Positions 25,623 through 34,192 of a stretch of 64,000 bases of DNA are shown in pieces (position 1 is the first letter of the stretch; each line of letters begins with the position of its first letter). The stretch comes from Methanothermococcus thermolithotrophicus DSM 2095 (lineage in GTDB: Archaea; AGJL01; Methanococci; Methanococcales; Methanococcaceae), in assembly GCF_946463545.1 (NCBI RefSeq), contig NZ_OX296583.1, positions 682,001 through 746,000 on the forward strand, written 5' to 3'. The position numbers and the translations under genes are program-made. Below the pieces are notes generated by a model. It was not told the origin of the DNA and did no database searches. It worked only from the letters and a program-made list of their open reading frames with translations.

Positions 25623-27047
25623 GTTTTTCCTTAGGAATTCGCCTACCTGGGATGAGTCTCTTGTACCTACAACACAAGTCCAGCCTGTTTTATCCTCAAT
25701 ATCTCCTCTTGTTGAGGCAGCCAATCCTGGAAGTATTATAATTCTGTGATTTACTTTTTCTTCTAGTTTAGTTTCCTCAATTAGATTCTTAGCATTTTCT
25801 CCACAGTACTGTCCCCCTGCAACCGAAACGTCAACTGCCTTACCTTCAGTATCTAATGCAAGGAGCCAGCAATTAACATCGTCCTTTTCAAAGTCACCGG
25901 TTACTGTGTAGAATGTTAAAGAGAAGTTTGTAGTCATTATCACAGGGCTGTTTTCGTCAGGGTTTCCAACTGGATATAATCCAGGTTCTACTGCCTGTGG
26001 TTTTCTTGGATCAGTGTATATTGCCTGTCTGAGTGTCAATATAGGCATTAATTCCCATGTTTCTGTTCCATGGATTATCATAATATCGGCATATCTGTTT
26101 AAAAGAACGTTAGCTGTCTTAGCCTCTAAAATACCTGCAACTTTATCTTTTTCTCCTATAAAATCTCCCATTGGATTTTCATTGTTCATGGCATAGAAGT
26201 ATGTGTTTATTGGAAGAGCAAGGAGTGGGTATCCAAGTGCCCTGTCCTTTTTTTCAATTGCACTTCTTCGTATCATAACAAATTTATCCATAGTTTCTGC
26301 AATGTTTTCAGGTGTTGTATGAGGGTCTAAAACCAAATCCTCAATTCCGTGTTTTGCACATTCAGTAGCCATTGCCTTTAATTTTTTTACATCATTTGAT
26401 GAAAGTACAAGTGCAAAGTCCTTACCTGATTTTTTCTTTTCCACCAATATTTTAACCAATTCTACGAAATTATCTTCATTTGCAGCGTAAATTAATGGTT
26501 TTGATCTAACCACACCTAAAGCTTCACATATATTGTTTGGATTAAGTGAACATATCGCTATAGGTAATTTTGTTGTTTCTTGAACTATTTTTATAGCAGT
26601 TTTAAATTTTTCTGGATCATTTGAGGCATTTCTTATAGCTATAAAATCTAATTTTAAACGTTCTCCTGTTCTCTCAAATACAAATTCTTCTATGTATTTA
26701 GCCCTATTCTTTATTTCTTCTTCTGTTAAGTTATCGGATACATCTACACCAATTGGGGTTTGGTTGAAAAACGAGAGCTCATACCTATACATTACCTCGT
26801 CTCCACCTACTACACACTTTTTATCGTCATGGCCAAACCAAACTTCTTTAACTGGTGGAGAAAGCAACTCAATAAGTGTATTTTTATTTTTTTCAAATTT
26901 TGAATTGTTTAAAATTGGACATTGTACTACCATAGCCTCTTTATTTTGTAATTTTGTGGCAAAGGCCATACAGGAAGGTTCACCGCATTTTTTACAGTTT
27001 GTTTTTGGTAATAATTTATATATGTCCATTGCACTTACTTTTGCCAT
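25578..27047 (-). CDS. cdhE: Acetyl-CoA decarbonylase/synthase gamma subunit (corrinoid Fe-S protein, large)
   Basis: 489 residues. It carries the methyl group on a corrinoid between tetrahydromethanopterin and acetyl-CoA synthase. The N-terminal four-Cys [4Fe-4S] motif (NCKKCGEPSCMAFATKL, then VQCP) resets the corrinoid redox state; a TIM-barrel follows and the C-terminal part binds B12. The length is normal. It lies 79 bp after cdhD on the same strand, so the two form a pair. GGTGAT precedes two ATG codons; the second is preferred. Its C-terminal codons are duplicated downstream. Confidence 0.94.
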   Translation of the reverse strand: MAKVSAMDIYKLLPKTNCKKCGEPSCMAFATKLQNKEAMVVQCPILNNSKFEKNKNTLIELLSPPVKEVWFGHDDKKCVVGGDEVMYRYELSFFNQTPIGVDVSDNLTEEEIKNRAKYIEEFVFERTGERLKLDFIAIRNASNDPEKFKTAIKIVQETTKLPIAICSLNPNNICEALGVVRSKPLIYAANEDNFVELVKILVEKKKSGKDFALVLSSNDVKKLKAMATECAKHGIEDLVLDPHTTPENIAETMDKFVMIRRSAIEKKDRALGYPLLALPINTYFYAMNNENPMGDFIGEKDKVAGILEAKTANVLLNRYADIMIIHGTETWELMPILTLRQAIYTDPRKPQAVEPGLYPVGNPDENSPVIMTTNFSLTFYTVTGDFEKDDVNCWLLALDTEGKAVDVSVAGGQYCGENAKNLIEETKLEEKVNHRIIILPGLAASTRGDIEDKTGWTCVVGTRDSSQVGEFLRKNWENILNEWKEKNTN

Positions 27048-27126
27048 CATATCACCATTTATGAACGAACCGTGTTTTGTGAGTAAAGATAAGATATATT
27101 TATAAAAAAATAAATTAACAAGTTAA

Positions 27127-28317
27127 TTAGCAGGTTATCCAGTCATAGTTGTTTGTGTTTATTTTTACATCTCCTGGTTTAGATACAAGAGCTTCTCCTA
27201 CTTCTTTTAAAACTTTTATTGAGAGCGGATGAAGCATCATGAATATATCTACTCCACTCAAAAGCATGGTTAAACCGGTTGTAATTTCCCATAATGGTAA
27301 CCTGTATTGTCTGTCCCCCCATTCTGGGTTGTTCATCCATGCTTCCCTTGCTCCAATTGCGTTTGTAGTTCCAGAAGACATTGGCATGTTTATTACTTCA
27401 TCTCCATTTAAACCCGCCAATCTTAACCTTGTCATAGCATTTATGGAAAATTCAATACCATATCCTAATGAACATGTTGTTGGGTCCATTACAATTCTAT
27501 TTGGGTCTAAACCATGGGATATCAATCTTCTGTTTAAGTCCTTCTGCATGTTTGGATCCATAATGGTCCATGAAAGTACGTTATGGTCATACTTCATAGC
27601 AGCATCTGCAACTCTCTTATAGTCTAAATCAAGGTTTGCAGATGCGAGTAAACATTTTTCTCCTTCTGCAACTTCAGCACAGGCTTCCAATACCAAAGGA
27701 TCCTTCTTAGGGTCCCCACTACCACCAATAACAAATGGGACATCTACGGCTTGTAATAAATCTTCCATTAACTTAGCAGCTTCTCTAGGGGATGTATCAT
27801 TAATCTTAGGATCTGTAGAAATATGATGTATTGTCACCATATTTGCTCCAAACTCATTAACACACTTCTTAGCCCATTCACATGGATCTTCCATTACATC
27901 CTCAAAATAGACTCTAACATTTTTTGGCAATCCTCGCATAGGCATGTCAAAAATATCGAATGTAACAACAGGAGGATTTGGTTGAGGATCTTCAAATCTA
28001 TAAAGGGCTTTTTGACCTCCAATTTTTACTACCTTTCCCCTTCCTCCTTCAGATTTTGGTTTTCCAAACTGTACTTCTCTTATGTATCCGGGATATTCTT
28101 GTATAGGAGGTTCCCATTCTACTTCAGGCATTTCTATCTTTAAATCTTCTAAAACCCCTTTCTCACTGAGCTTTTCACTTACAAGAGGTGTTTGCGGGAT
28201 TACTACTGGTGGAGCCGATGGTATGTTTATTACCAATTCATCTGCGGTAACCTCTATATTTTCTATCTCAATGCGACCTACTTTCTCTACTATTTTCAGT
28301 AATGCACTTAAATCCAT
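27127..28317 (-). CDS. cdhD: Acetyl-CoA decarbonylase/synthase delta subunit (corrinoid Fe-S protein, small)
   Basis: 396 residues. Partner of CdhE in the corrinoid iron-sulfur protein. It is a TIM-barrel with FDIFDMPMRGLPKNVRVYFE, FVIGGSGDPKKDPLVLEA, DPTTCSLGYGIEFSINAMTR and NMPMSSGTTNAIGAREAW, all conserved in the family. ATG 28317 follows GGTGATTTC. A copy of the ATGAT-box motif shared with cdhA and cdhC lies 11 bp upstream, so the cdhDE pair is probably co-regulated with the other cdh operon. Confidence 0.94.
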   Translation of the reverse strand: MDLSALLKIVEKVGRIEIENIEVTADELVINIPSAPPVVIPQTPLVSEKLSEKGVLEDLKIEMPEVEWEPPIQEYPGYIREVQFGKPKSEGGRGKVVKIGGQKALYRFEDPQPNPPVVTFDIFDMPMRGLPKNVRVYFEDVMEDPCEWAKKCVNEFGANMVTIHHISTDPKINDTSPREAAKLMEDLLQAVDVPFVIGGSGDPKKDPLVLEACAEVAEGEKCLLASANLDLDYKRVADAAMKYDHNVLSWTIMDPNMQKDLNRRLISHGLDPNRIVMDPTTCSLGYGIEFSINAMTRLRLAGLNGDEVINMPMSSGTTNAIGAREAWMNNPEWGDRQYRLPLWEITTGLTMLLSGVDIFMMLHPLSIKVLKEVGEALVSKPGDVKINTNNYDWITC

Positions 28318-28328
28318 GAAATCACCAG

Positions 28329-28347
28329 ATTTATCATTATAAATCAT
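28329..28347 (-). promoter_or_regulatory. cdh ATGAT-box motif, copy before cdhD
   Basis: ATGATTTATAATGATAAAT on the minus strand, 11 bp before the cdhD ATG. It differs at one position from the cdhA copy and at two from the cdhC copy. Two ATGAT boxes start 10 bp apart, on one face of the helix. Confidence 0.6.
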
Positions 28348-28349
28348 TA

Positions 28350-28691
28350 CAAATTAAATTAATTAATATCTTTTTAAAAGATGTATATATATTTTTTGAA
28401 TCATATAAAACATAATAGCCCTAAACTAAACGATGTTTCTATTAATATTAATACTACATCATATATGTCAGCATAGAGGATATTAATATTAAAAAATTGA
28501 TAATAACCAACATTTTTATCAAAAAAGTTTTTATATGTGTTTTAAATATTGTATTACACAGACTTTTTAGACTAGGACAAATTACACGGTCATGAAAAGT
28601 TTGATCATAAAGTCTTTTATAACCTAAAAACTTTATGAAGAATGACTAATGCCGAGCTCGATGTGTGGTTATGTCATAAAACCGTCACTGT
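28350..28691. other. Intergenic leader region of tRNA-Sec
   Basis: AT-rich, no ORF. It holds the cdhD promoter region on the minus strand and possible TATA elements for tRNA-Sec (TTTTTATATG at about 28529, TTTTATAAC at about 28613). Which is used is not clear from the sequence. Confidence 0.4.
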
Positions 28692-28781
28692 GGCGCGGGG
28701 TGCTGGGCTTGGTAGCTCAGGGCGGACTTCAGATCCGTCGAGTTCCGTCGGAACTCGGGGTTCGATTCCCCCCCTGCGCCG
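28692..28781 (+). tRNA. selC: tRNA-Sec (UCA)
   Basis: Anticodon TCA in GGACTTCAGATCC reads UGA. A 9-bp acceptor stem (GGCGCGGGG with CCCCTGCGCC) and a long variable arm (GAGTTCC-GTC-GGAACTC) are typical of archaeal tRNA-Sec. The T arm is CGGGG-TTCGATT-CCCCC-like with discriminator G and no encoded CCA. It serves the UGA codons of hdrA, vhuD, vhuU and fwuB, 6-14 kb away. A TATA-like TTTTATAAC is at about 28613. Confidence 0.97.
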
Positions 28782-28813
28782 TTATTTTTAATAAACTGTT
28801 CCTAAAGATAGTT

Positions 28814-29770
28814 ATGGAAAAGATATACTCTAGAAAGGGAGATTTATCGAAATTAAAAAAAATAATGTCTGTTTTGCATGATTTTAATGGGATAATAAAA
28901 ATAGATAATTCTAGCCTCTACTATAGGGACTCCAAACTTGTTTTCTCGAGATATAATGACAAAAACACAGATTTAAGGGAAATTTTTAATAAACTACCTG
29001 AGATTTTTCTAATTGAGGTATATGCTTGCTCTTCTGACGAAATAAATGAAATTTTGGATAAATTCAATCAAAAAAGTAGTATTAGAGATATCTCCAAAAA
29101 CCTACCAAATAGAATCGACAAGAAACTGGAAAAGGGAGTTGTAATAAACCAGTATATCGATCTTTACAACCATATTGACAGCAATATCTGTAAAGTAGTA
29201 TTTAGATTCAAGAAATACAAAGGCGATGAAGGGATACTGATTTTCAGGAATAATGAAGAAATTCTTGCAGTTTATAAGTCTAAAGAGAAAATATTGGAAG
29301 GTAAAAGGGCACTTAGTAAAATTAAAACAGCCTTTGCAGTTAGTGACGTTGTCGCATTTATTGAAAAAATTTCAAGTAAAAAACTAAACGACATATCAAA
29401 AGAATATCCTGGTTCGTTACTAAAATCCCATGTTTCATTTGAAAACATACTCAAAAAAATAAGAGAAAAAGAATTTAAAACTGTTGAAAACGATTCCTTA
29501 CTAAACGTTATGACTGAAAGACCTTCTTTAATTGAAATACCTGAAAAAAACGCTTTAGTAGTTTCAAAAGATAGAAAACCTATTTTAGCATTTTTAAAAA
29601 CTGAATCTGAAAGTTTTGATGACCAATATGATGGGGATAAGGCATTTAGGATGATAAAAAATTTCTGCATACTATCTGATGTTAAATTCAAAATTTACGA
29701 GCTCGATGAAGAAGAGTTCAAGTTATTAAAAGAATTTAAACAAGGTAGAGTAAAAGATATAGAACTATAG
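28814..29770 (+). CDS. Hypothetical protein (possibly DUF2226-like)
   Basis: 318 residues. The ATG at 28814 opens MEKIYSRKGDLSKLKKIMSV; the longer open frame would run through the tRNA-Sec gene and is rejected. The protein has three similar alpha/beta segments of about 80 residues, each with a hydrophobic strand, a charged helix and an L/I-rich end (FNGIIKIDNSSLYY; GDEGILIFRNNEEILAVYKS; IEIPEKNALVVSKDRKPILA), suggesting internal repeats. The overall look is of the archaeal DUF2226 family, but this is from memory only. No catalytic residues are evident. Confidence 0.55.
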   Translation: MEKIYSRKGDLSKLKKIMSVLHDFNGIIKIDNSSLYYRDSKLVFSRYNDKNTDLREIFNKLPEIFLIEVYACSSDEINEILDKFNQKSSIRDISKNLPNRIDKKLEKGVVINQYIDLYNHIDSNICKVVFRFKKYKGDEGILIFRNNEEILAVYKSKEKILEGKRALSKIKTAFAVSDVVAFIEKISSKKLNDISKEYPGSLLKSHVSFENILKKIREKEFKTVENDSLLNVMTERPSLIEIPEKNALVVSKDRKPILAFLKTESESFDDQYDGDKAFRMIKNFCILSDVKFKIYELDEEEFKLLKEFKQGRVKDIEL

Positions 29771-29790
29771 AATAATTGATAAAATTTGTT

Positions 29791-30246
29791 TTAGAGTTGT
29801 TTTCTAATAATTTCGTAAGCTTTTCTTAAATCCCCAGTTTCAAGTATGGCTTTTTCTGCAACTTCTTTTGATATACCTTTACTTTCAAAAGTACTGACTG
29901 CCTCTTCAAAAAGCTTTGATTTTTTTATTATTTCTTCTGCAAGCTGTTTCTTTAATTCCATGTATTCGTCTTCACTAATTCCTGCCCTCATCATCTCACT
30001 GTCCCTAAATGGACATGGTTTTGTTATTTTACAGCACCAAACTAAACTACCAAAACAGGTTTGTCCCCCTTTTCCAAGATTGGTCTTCTTAGCAAATTCA
30101 TCCTTTATTTTCACAAATTCTTCAGGTGTCATTTTGAGTGCATTAAGTGCTTGGTGTATTGGGCAACTCTTTACAGGAGGGCAGCAAAAGGCCAAACCTC
30201 TTAAATCACCCCCTCTACAAACATGTGATGGAGCATTTTCCCACAT
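29791..30246 (-). CDS. Methanogenesis marker 9-type Cys-rich protein
   Basis: 151 residues. The N-terminal half has eight Cys: SHVCRGGDLRGLAFCCPP, SCPIHQAL, GQTCFGSLVWCCKITKPCPF, likely binding iron-sulfur or zinc. The C-terminal half is a helical UBA-like segment (GISKEVAEKAILETGDLRKA). The Cys-rich domain matches the methanogenesis marker 9 protein family, found only in methanogens and of unknown function. AGGTGA precedes ATG 30246. It lies 22 bp after arfB on the same strand. Confidence 0.7.
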   Translation of the reverse strand: MWENAPSHVCRGGDLRGLAFCCPPVKSCPIHQALNALKMTPEEFVKIKDEFAKKTNLGKGGQTCFGSLVWCCKITKPCPFRDSEMMRAGISEDEYMELKKQLAEEIIKKSKLFEEAVSTFESKGISKEVAEKAILETGDLRKAYEIIRKQL

Positions 30247-30267
30247 ATTATTTCACCTGCCTAATAT

Positions 30268-30951
30268 TTAATTTTTAAAATCATTGGTTAAGTTTTTGAT
30301 TATTTCTATACAGTCATAAATTAGCGTATTGAGCAACTTCTTTCCATGTTCTTTATCAAGTTTAACTCCTTCTTTTTCGACAATTTCTGCTTCTTTATTG
30401 ATTGCTTTATTTTTCAATCTAGCTTCTTTTAAGCCTACCATTCCTATTTCAGGATATTTTTTAAAATCATGATCTTTCATCCTATTCTCATCTACAATTC
30501 CAACAGCATAACCTAAAGAAACCTCATCTGTTGCCGCATGGGTAAGGCATACGTTCTTCATTTGTATGTCAACATCCAATTCTTTTTTTAAGTTCTCCAA
30601 TAAATCCGAAATAATTGTATTTCCACCATGGCAGTTAACAATTAGTATCTTTTTTATCCCCAACTTCTTCCCCTGTTCAATCAAAAATTTAATATATTCT
30701 ACAACATCTTCCTTTGTGTTGTGAATCCCATGTTTAACATAGTCGTATTCTGTTGAAGGGAGAACTACTCCTAAAAATTTAGCTCCAGTTAAAATTGAAA
30801 CATTTAAACAAATATATGATGCAATCTTTGCATCGGTATCTATAGGTAGTGCTGATCCATGATTTTCTAAAAATGATCCAAGGGCAATTATCCCAATTTC
30901 ATGGACTTTTTCATTTAAAATATTTCCAGAATCGTATCTCAATCTAACCAT
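30268..30951 (-). CDS. arfB: FAPy deformylase of the F420/riboflavin pathway (creatininase fold)
   Basis: 227 residues. It hydrolyses 2-amino-5-formylamino-6-ribosylaminopyrimidin-4(3H)-one 5'-phosphate, the second step of F420 and flavin synthesis in archaea. Creatininase-family metal residues are visible in [20 protein letters not shown] and VNCHGGNT. Length and order of motifs match MJ0116-type ArfB. Only a weak ribosome site precedes ATG 30951; the start is chosen by family length. Confidence 0.88.
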   Translation of the reverse strand: MVRLRYDSGNILNEKVHEIGIIALGSFLENHGSALPIDTDAKIASYICLNVSILTGAKFLGVVLPSTEYDYVKHGIHNTKEDVVEYIKFLIEQGKKLGIKKILIVNCHGGNTIISDLLENLKKELDVDIQMKNVCLTHAATDEVSLGYAVGIVDENRMKDHDFKKYPEIGMVGLKEARLKNKAINKEAEIVEKEGVKLDKEHGKKLLNTLIYDCIEIIKNLTNDFKN

Positions 30952-30993
30952 AATATCGTAACAGATAATTTATTAGTCTATATATATTTTATC

Positions 30994-31140
30994 TTATTTT
31001 TTCAACGATCTCTTTAGAATTCTCCTGTAACGTCCATATCTATCCTCAGGAGAAAATCTGGGAGGTTTAACTGTAACGGTATTTTCACCGCAACAGAGCT
31101 CCTTTAATGTGTATTTTCCACATTTTGAACATTTTCTCAT
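30994..31140 (-). CDS. nop10: H/ACA RNP component Nop10
   Basis: 48 residues. It binds Cbf5 and supports pseudouridylation by H/ACA RNPs. The zinc ribbon is MRKCSKCGKYTLKELCCG, then the Nop10 signature TVTVKPPRFSPEDRYGRYRR and a basic helix. It lies 17 bp after the aIF2-alpha gene on the same strand, the usual archaeal order S27e-aIF2A-Nop10. The start is ATG 31140 with GGGAGAT about ten bases upstream. Confidence 0.93.
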   Translation of the reverse strand: MRKCSKCGKYTLKELCCGENTVTVKPPRFSPEDRYGRYRRILKRSLKK

Positions 31141-31157
31141 ACGCACAGTATCTCCCT

Positions 31158-31952
31158 TTACTCGCTGTCCTGTCTAACAAAATTACCTTCTCCGCCTTCG
31201 TATTTCTTAATGTCTTCTATAGCACTTTCTGCTACTCTTTTTAAAACGTCTTCACCGCTTTTGTAGTCTGGAGCTATAACTTCAACCCTATACTTTGGAG
31301 CTCCGATGTACGAGATGCTAACTTTAACATCTTCATAAGGATTTTCTTTTAATGCCTTTTTTAGAGTGTTTTTAATTACCTTTATACCGTTTGGCTCGGT
31401 AGTGGTTAATGTAAGAATCCCATCAACCTTGACGTTAGTCAATTCTATGTTTTCTTTTGCAACTTCGTACAATACATCCCTCCATTCTTCAGGGATGTTT
31501 AATTCTTCTAAAAGTTCTTTTCCTTCAATGATCAATCCTTCTAATCCATCATAGAGCTCTCCAAATTCTTCTTCCAATGGATATGCCACTTCTCTCCTAG
31601 CATCATCTAAAGTTTTTCCAATTTTTTCAGCTACGAATCCTAGTAATTTTTCTGCCCTTTGGAACCTTTTCCAATCTTGGACTTTTACCCTTCTTTGCTG
31701 GTCAGTGACTCTTTTCAATGATAAATCTATCTGGCCCTTTTGTGGATTAACCCTCGTTACTTTGGCAACAACTCTCTGTCCTTTCTTTATATGGTCTCTG
31801 ATATTCTTAATCCAACCTGATGAAACTTCAGAAATATGAACCATTCCCTCCTTTCCAGGATATTCTAAGAGCTCCACAAAAGCACCAAACGATTTAACCT
31901 CAATAACATTTCCAATAACAATATCTCCTTCTTCAGGATACTCCTTCCTCAT
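31158..31952 (-). CDS. eif2a: Translation initiation factor aIF2, alpha subunit
   Basis: 264 residues. An N-terminal S1/OB domain (GDIVIGNVIEVKSFGAFVEL, MVHISEVSSGWIKNIRDHIK) is followed by a helical domain and a C-terminal alpha/beta domain (VKVSISYIGAPKYRVEVIAP). It binds initiator tRNA with the gamma subunit. The site corresponding to eukaryotic Ser51 is on the loop at HISEVSSGWIKN. GGTGA precedes ATG 31952. It lies downstream of rps27e after 255 bp and is followed by nop10. Confidence 0.95.
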   Translation of the reverse strand: MRKEYPEEGDIVIGNVIEVKSFGAFVELLEYPGKEGMVHISEVSSGWIKNIRDHIKKGQRVVAKVTRVNPQKGQIDLSLKRVTDQQRRVKVQDWKRFQRAEKLLGFVAEKIGKTLDDARREVAYPLEEEFGELYDGLEGLIIEGKELLEELNIPEEWRDVLYEVAKENIELTNVKVDGILTLTTTEPNGIKVIKNTLKKALKENPYEDVKVSISYIGAPKYRVEVIAPDYKSGEDVLKRVAESAIEDIKKYEGGEGNFVRQDSE

Positions 31953-32143
31953 GATTTCACCATTTGTTTTATTATTTTTTTATATTATTTACTACTCACA
32001 TATAGCCGCATAAAATTAAATTGCATACCATAATAATTAGGTCGTATAGTATATAACTATTTAGAGTTTTAGATGTAAAACATACAACCAAACCCAAAAA
32101 AGAACAGGATATAGAGATGTAAAAACAGTAAATCAAAATAACT

Positions 32144-32168
32144 CAGACGGGACCAAGGGTCTCGTCTG
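32144..32168. repeat. GC-rich hairpin in rps27e-aIF2A intergenic region
   Basis: CAGACGGGACC pairs with GGTCTCGTCTG around AAG, an 11-bp stem with one G-T pair. The flanking GGCCCGCCGAATC is also GC-rich against an AT-rich 255-bp gap with no ORF. It may be an mRNA processing or terminator stem, or part of a small RNA. Confidence 0.45.
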
Positions 32169-32208
32169 GCCCGCCGAATCTAAGATTGACAGGAATTACA
32201 AAAAAGAT

Positions 32209-32394
32209 TTATTCTAAAACTTCTAAAATTTTCGCTTTTATTGATCCTTTTGAAGCTTTTGGTTCAGCCAGTGTTTTTCCACAGGTTGTACACTTTACTA
32301 CAGTTGAAGGGCATCCAAAAACTACCTGTTCGCTATTACAGTCAGTACATTGAACTTTTAAAAATCTACTTTTTGGTTTTGGTATTAGTTCCAT
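32209..32394 (-). CDS. rps27e: Ribosomal protein S27e
   Basis: 61 residues. A zinc ribbon with [17 protein letters not shown] and [13 protein letters not shown], the C4 signature of S27e. ATG 32394 follows GAGGTGA; the upstream GTG is part of that site. It lies 32 bp after rpl44e. Confidence 0.95.
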   Translation of the reverse strand: MELIPKPKSRFLKVQCTDCNSEQVVFGCPSTVVKCTTCGKTLAEPKASKGSIKAKILEVLE

Positions 32395-32426
32395 ATGATT
32401 CACCTCATGGATGAAATTTTAAAAAT

Positions 32427-32708
32427 TTATTCTACTAATTCAAACATTCTTACTCTAAACCCGCCGTTTCTTCTTGTGTGCATTTTTCCGCACTCTGTAC
32501 ACTTGTATCTTAAGTCTAACTTCTTAACAGGTTTAGCTCCACTTGGTAACGGCCTTGGATAACCTCCGTAACCTGCAGTAACTCTTCTGAACTGTCTCTG
32601 ACCCCATGTTAACTCACTAGCTTTTCTCTTCTTTGCTCTTTCCACATTATGGAGTGTATGTTTTTTACAGTAAGGACAGTACCTTTTTATTTTCTTTTTC
32701 ATTTTCAT
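32427..32708 (-). CDS. rpl44e: Ribosomal protein L44e
   Basis: 93 residues. Zinc-binding Cys pairs [10 protein letters not shown] and [13 protein letters not shown] flank the L44e core [20 protein letters not shown]. The ATG at 32708 follows GGTGA by six bases. The gene starts inside the 3' end of the GINS gene (44-bp overlap), suggesting coupled translation. Confidence 0.95.
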   Translation of the reverse strand: MKMKKKIKRYCPYCKKHTLHNVERAKKRKASELTWGQRQFRRVTAGYGGYPRPLPSGAKPVKKLDLRYKCTECGKMHTRRNGGFRVRMFELVE

Positions 32709-33252
32709 GAACATTCACCTTTTTAACTACCCTGTGTTTCTCTAAAATCTTTGAAATTTTCTTGTTTAAAGAAATAATATCGTTCTTATTTAAAACGTAG
32801 TTAAATTTCCCATCTGTAAAGCCAGGGAACTTAGTAATAACTCTTACAATATCAATATCACTTTGAGTATTTATAGGTTTTGGTTTTTGGCAAGATGCTG
32901 TATTCTCAAGCTCATAACTATGATCAGTTTGAATTTCGTCATTTTGGACGTTATAAGATGGATCTCCAGTTATTCCCGCATTTCCTACATCAAAAACACG
33001 ATCAATATTTTCCACCAGTTTTAGAATATTTAGTTCTTCTTCAAGAAGATTTTCCCTGTCCTTCTGGTAAAATGCCTTGTAAAGTCTTAATTTTCTCAGC
33101 TCCCTTAAATAGTACTTAACTCTTTTAAGTTCGGTTTCATCCTGTATTTGATTTATATACTCACGGACATTATCATAGAAATCTTTAGATAACTTTAACA
33201 ATCCATCATTTTTTATTTCATTAAAAAATATATCAACTATCTTTTTGTACAT
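32665..33252 (-). CDS. Archaeal GINS replication complex subunit (Gins51/Gins15-like)
   Basis: 195 residues. An N-terminal helical A domain with [20 protein letters not shown] (typical of Gins51/Sld5-Psf1 type) is followed by an acidic, variable linker, then a small beta B domain ([40 protein letters not shown]). It links MCM helicase and the RecJ-like GAN nuclease at the fork. It follows pcn and precedes rpl44e, the conserved archaeal order. ATG 33252 has AAGTGA; the ATG at 33267 has no site. Confidence 0.85.
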   Translation of the reverse strand: MYKKIVDIFFNEIKNDGLLKLSKDFYDNVREYINQIQDETELKRVKYYLRELRKLRLYKAFYQKDRENLLEEELNILKLVENIDRVFDVGNAGITGDPSYNVQNDEIQTDHSYELENTASCQKPKPINTQSDIDIVRVITKFPGFTDGKFNYVLNKNDIISLNKKISKILEKHRVVKKVNVHENEKENKKVLSLL

Positions 33253-33337
33253 AGTTTCACTTAACATATATTATTGGCAAAAAAGAATTAGGTAAAATCC
33301 TAAAGGATTTCACGAATTTCACGACTTTCTTCGAAAA

Positions 33338-34078
33338 TTAGGATTCTATTCTTGGAGCCAAGAGAAACAGAAGATTTGCATTTGCAATTTCATACTCTAT
33401 TTTAACTGGCATATCTGAACCAAGATATATTTTTAAAACATCATCGGCAGATGTTGATTTTGTTATATCTTTTAAATAAGCCAGATTGAAAGTACTTCTT
33501 GAAGGAGAATCTATTTTAAGATCTAAAATAGTCTCACTTCCGTTTTCAAAAACTGTTTCACTTTGATTTAAGTCTCCTTTTGAATAAACTGTAAATACGT
33601 CATTATCTACTTTTAAAGTTACGTGATCATTAACGAGCTCAGCATCTTTCAGTGCCTCTACAAACCCTCCCGCCTTAATTAAGATTTCGTTAGGGTACTC
33701 GATCTCTGGAACTTTCAAATTAGTTGATGAAACATCATACAACGCTATTGAGAATTTTCTAGTAGCTTCGTTTTTAAAAGTAATATTTAACTTGTTTTTC
33801 TCCTCATCTAACTCTAAAATCATTTTTTCGTTACTCTTCCCCCTACTCATGAACTTTTTAAGTGCCTCTAAATCTATACCGATATCATGAATATCTGCAA
33901 CATATTCATCAAATGCTTCTTTAGGTAAATTTACACTAACTAAAGCAACATGAGAAGGATCCATTGCACTTGCCTTAATTCCGTTTTCATCAACCTCAAA
34001 ACATATCTCATCAACAAGGTTACTCATAGCATCAACGATCTTTTTAAAATCCTTTGCATTGCATACTGCTCTAAACAT
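33338..34078 (-). CDS. pcn: DNA polymerase sliding clamp (PCNA)
   Basis: 246 residues. Two PCNA domains, [20 protein letters not shown] at the N-terminus, [20 protein letters not shown], an interdomain loop, and the C-terminal [20 protein letters not shown]. It forms a trimeric ring for polymerase and ligase. GGTGAAAACC precedes the ATG. First gene of the pcn-gins-rpl44e-rps27e group. Confidence 0.96.
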   Translation of the reverse strand: MFRAVCNAKDFKKIVDAMSNLVDEICFEVDENGIKASAMDPSHVALVSVNLPKEAFDEYVADIHDIGIDLEALKKFMSRGKSNEKMILELDEEKNKLNITFKNEATRKFSIALYDVSSTNLKVPEIEYPNEILIKAGGFVEALKDAELVNDHVTLKVDNDVFTVYSKGDLNQSETVFENGSETILDLKIDSPSRSTFNLAYLKDITKSTSADDVLKIYLGSDMPVKIEYEIANANLLFLLAPRIES

Positions 34079-34192
34079 TGGTTTTCACCAGGATGAATTT
34101 AATATCAATTTATACCGCTATCCTATGATATGAGCTCAGCAGTATATAATATTTGTACATATGAAAATTTAATAAATGAAAATTTAATAAAT

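Noticed and set aside
28649-28813. An ORF that reads through the tRNA-Sec gene into the hypothetical protein
   Set aside because: It would overlap the complete tRNA-Sec sequence; the ATG at 28814 is a better start, although it lacks a strong ribosome site.
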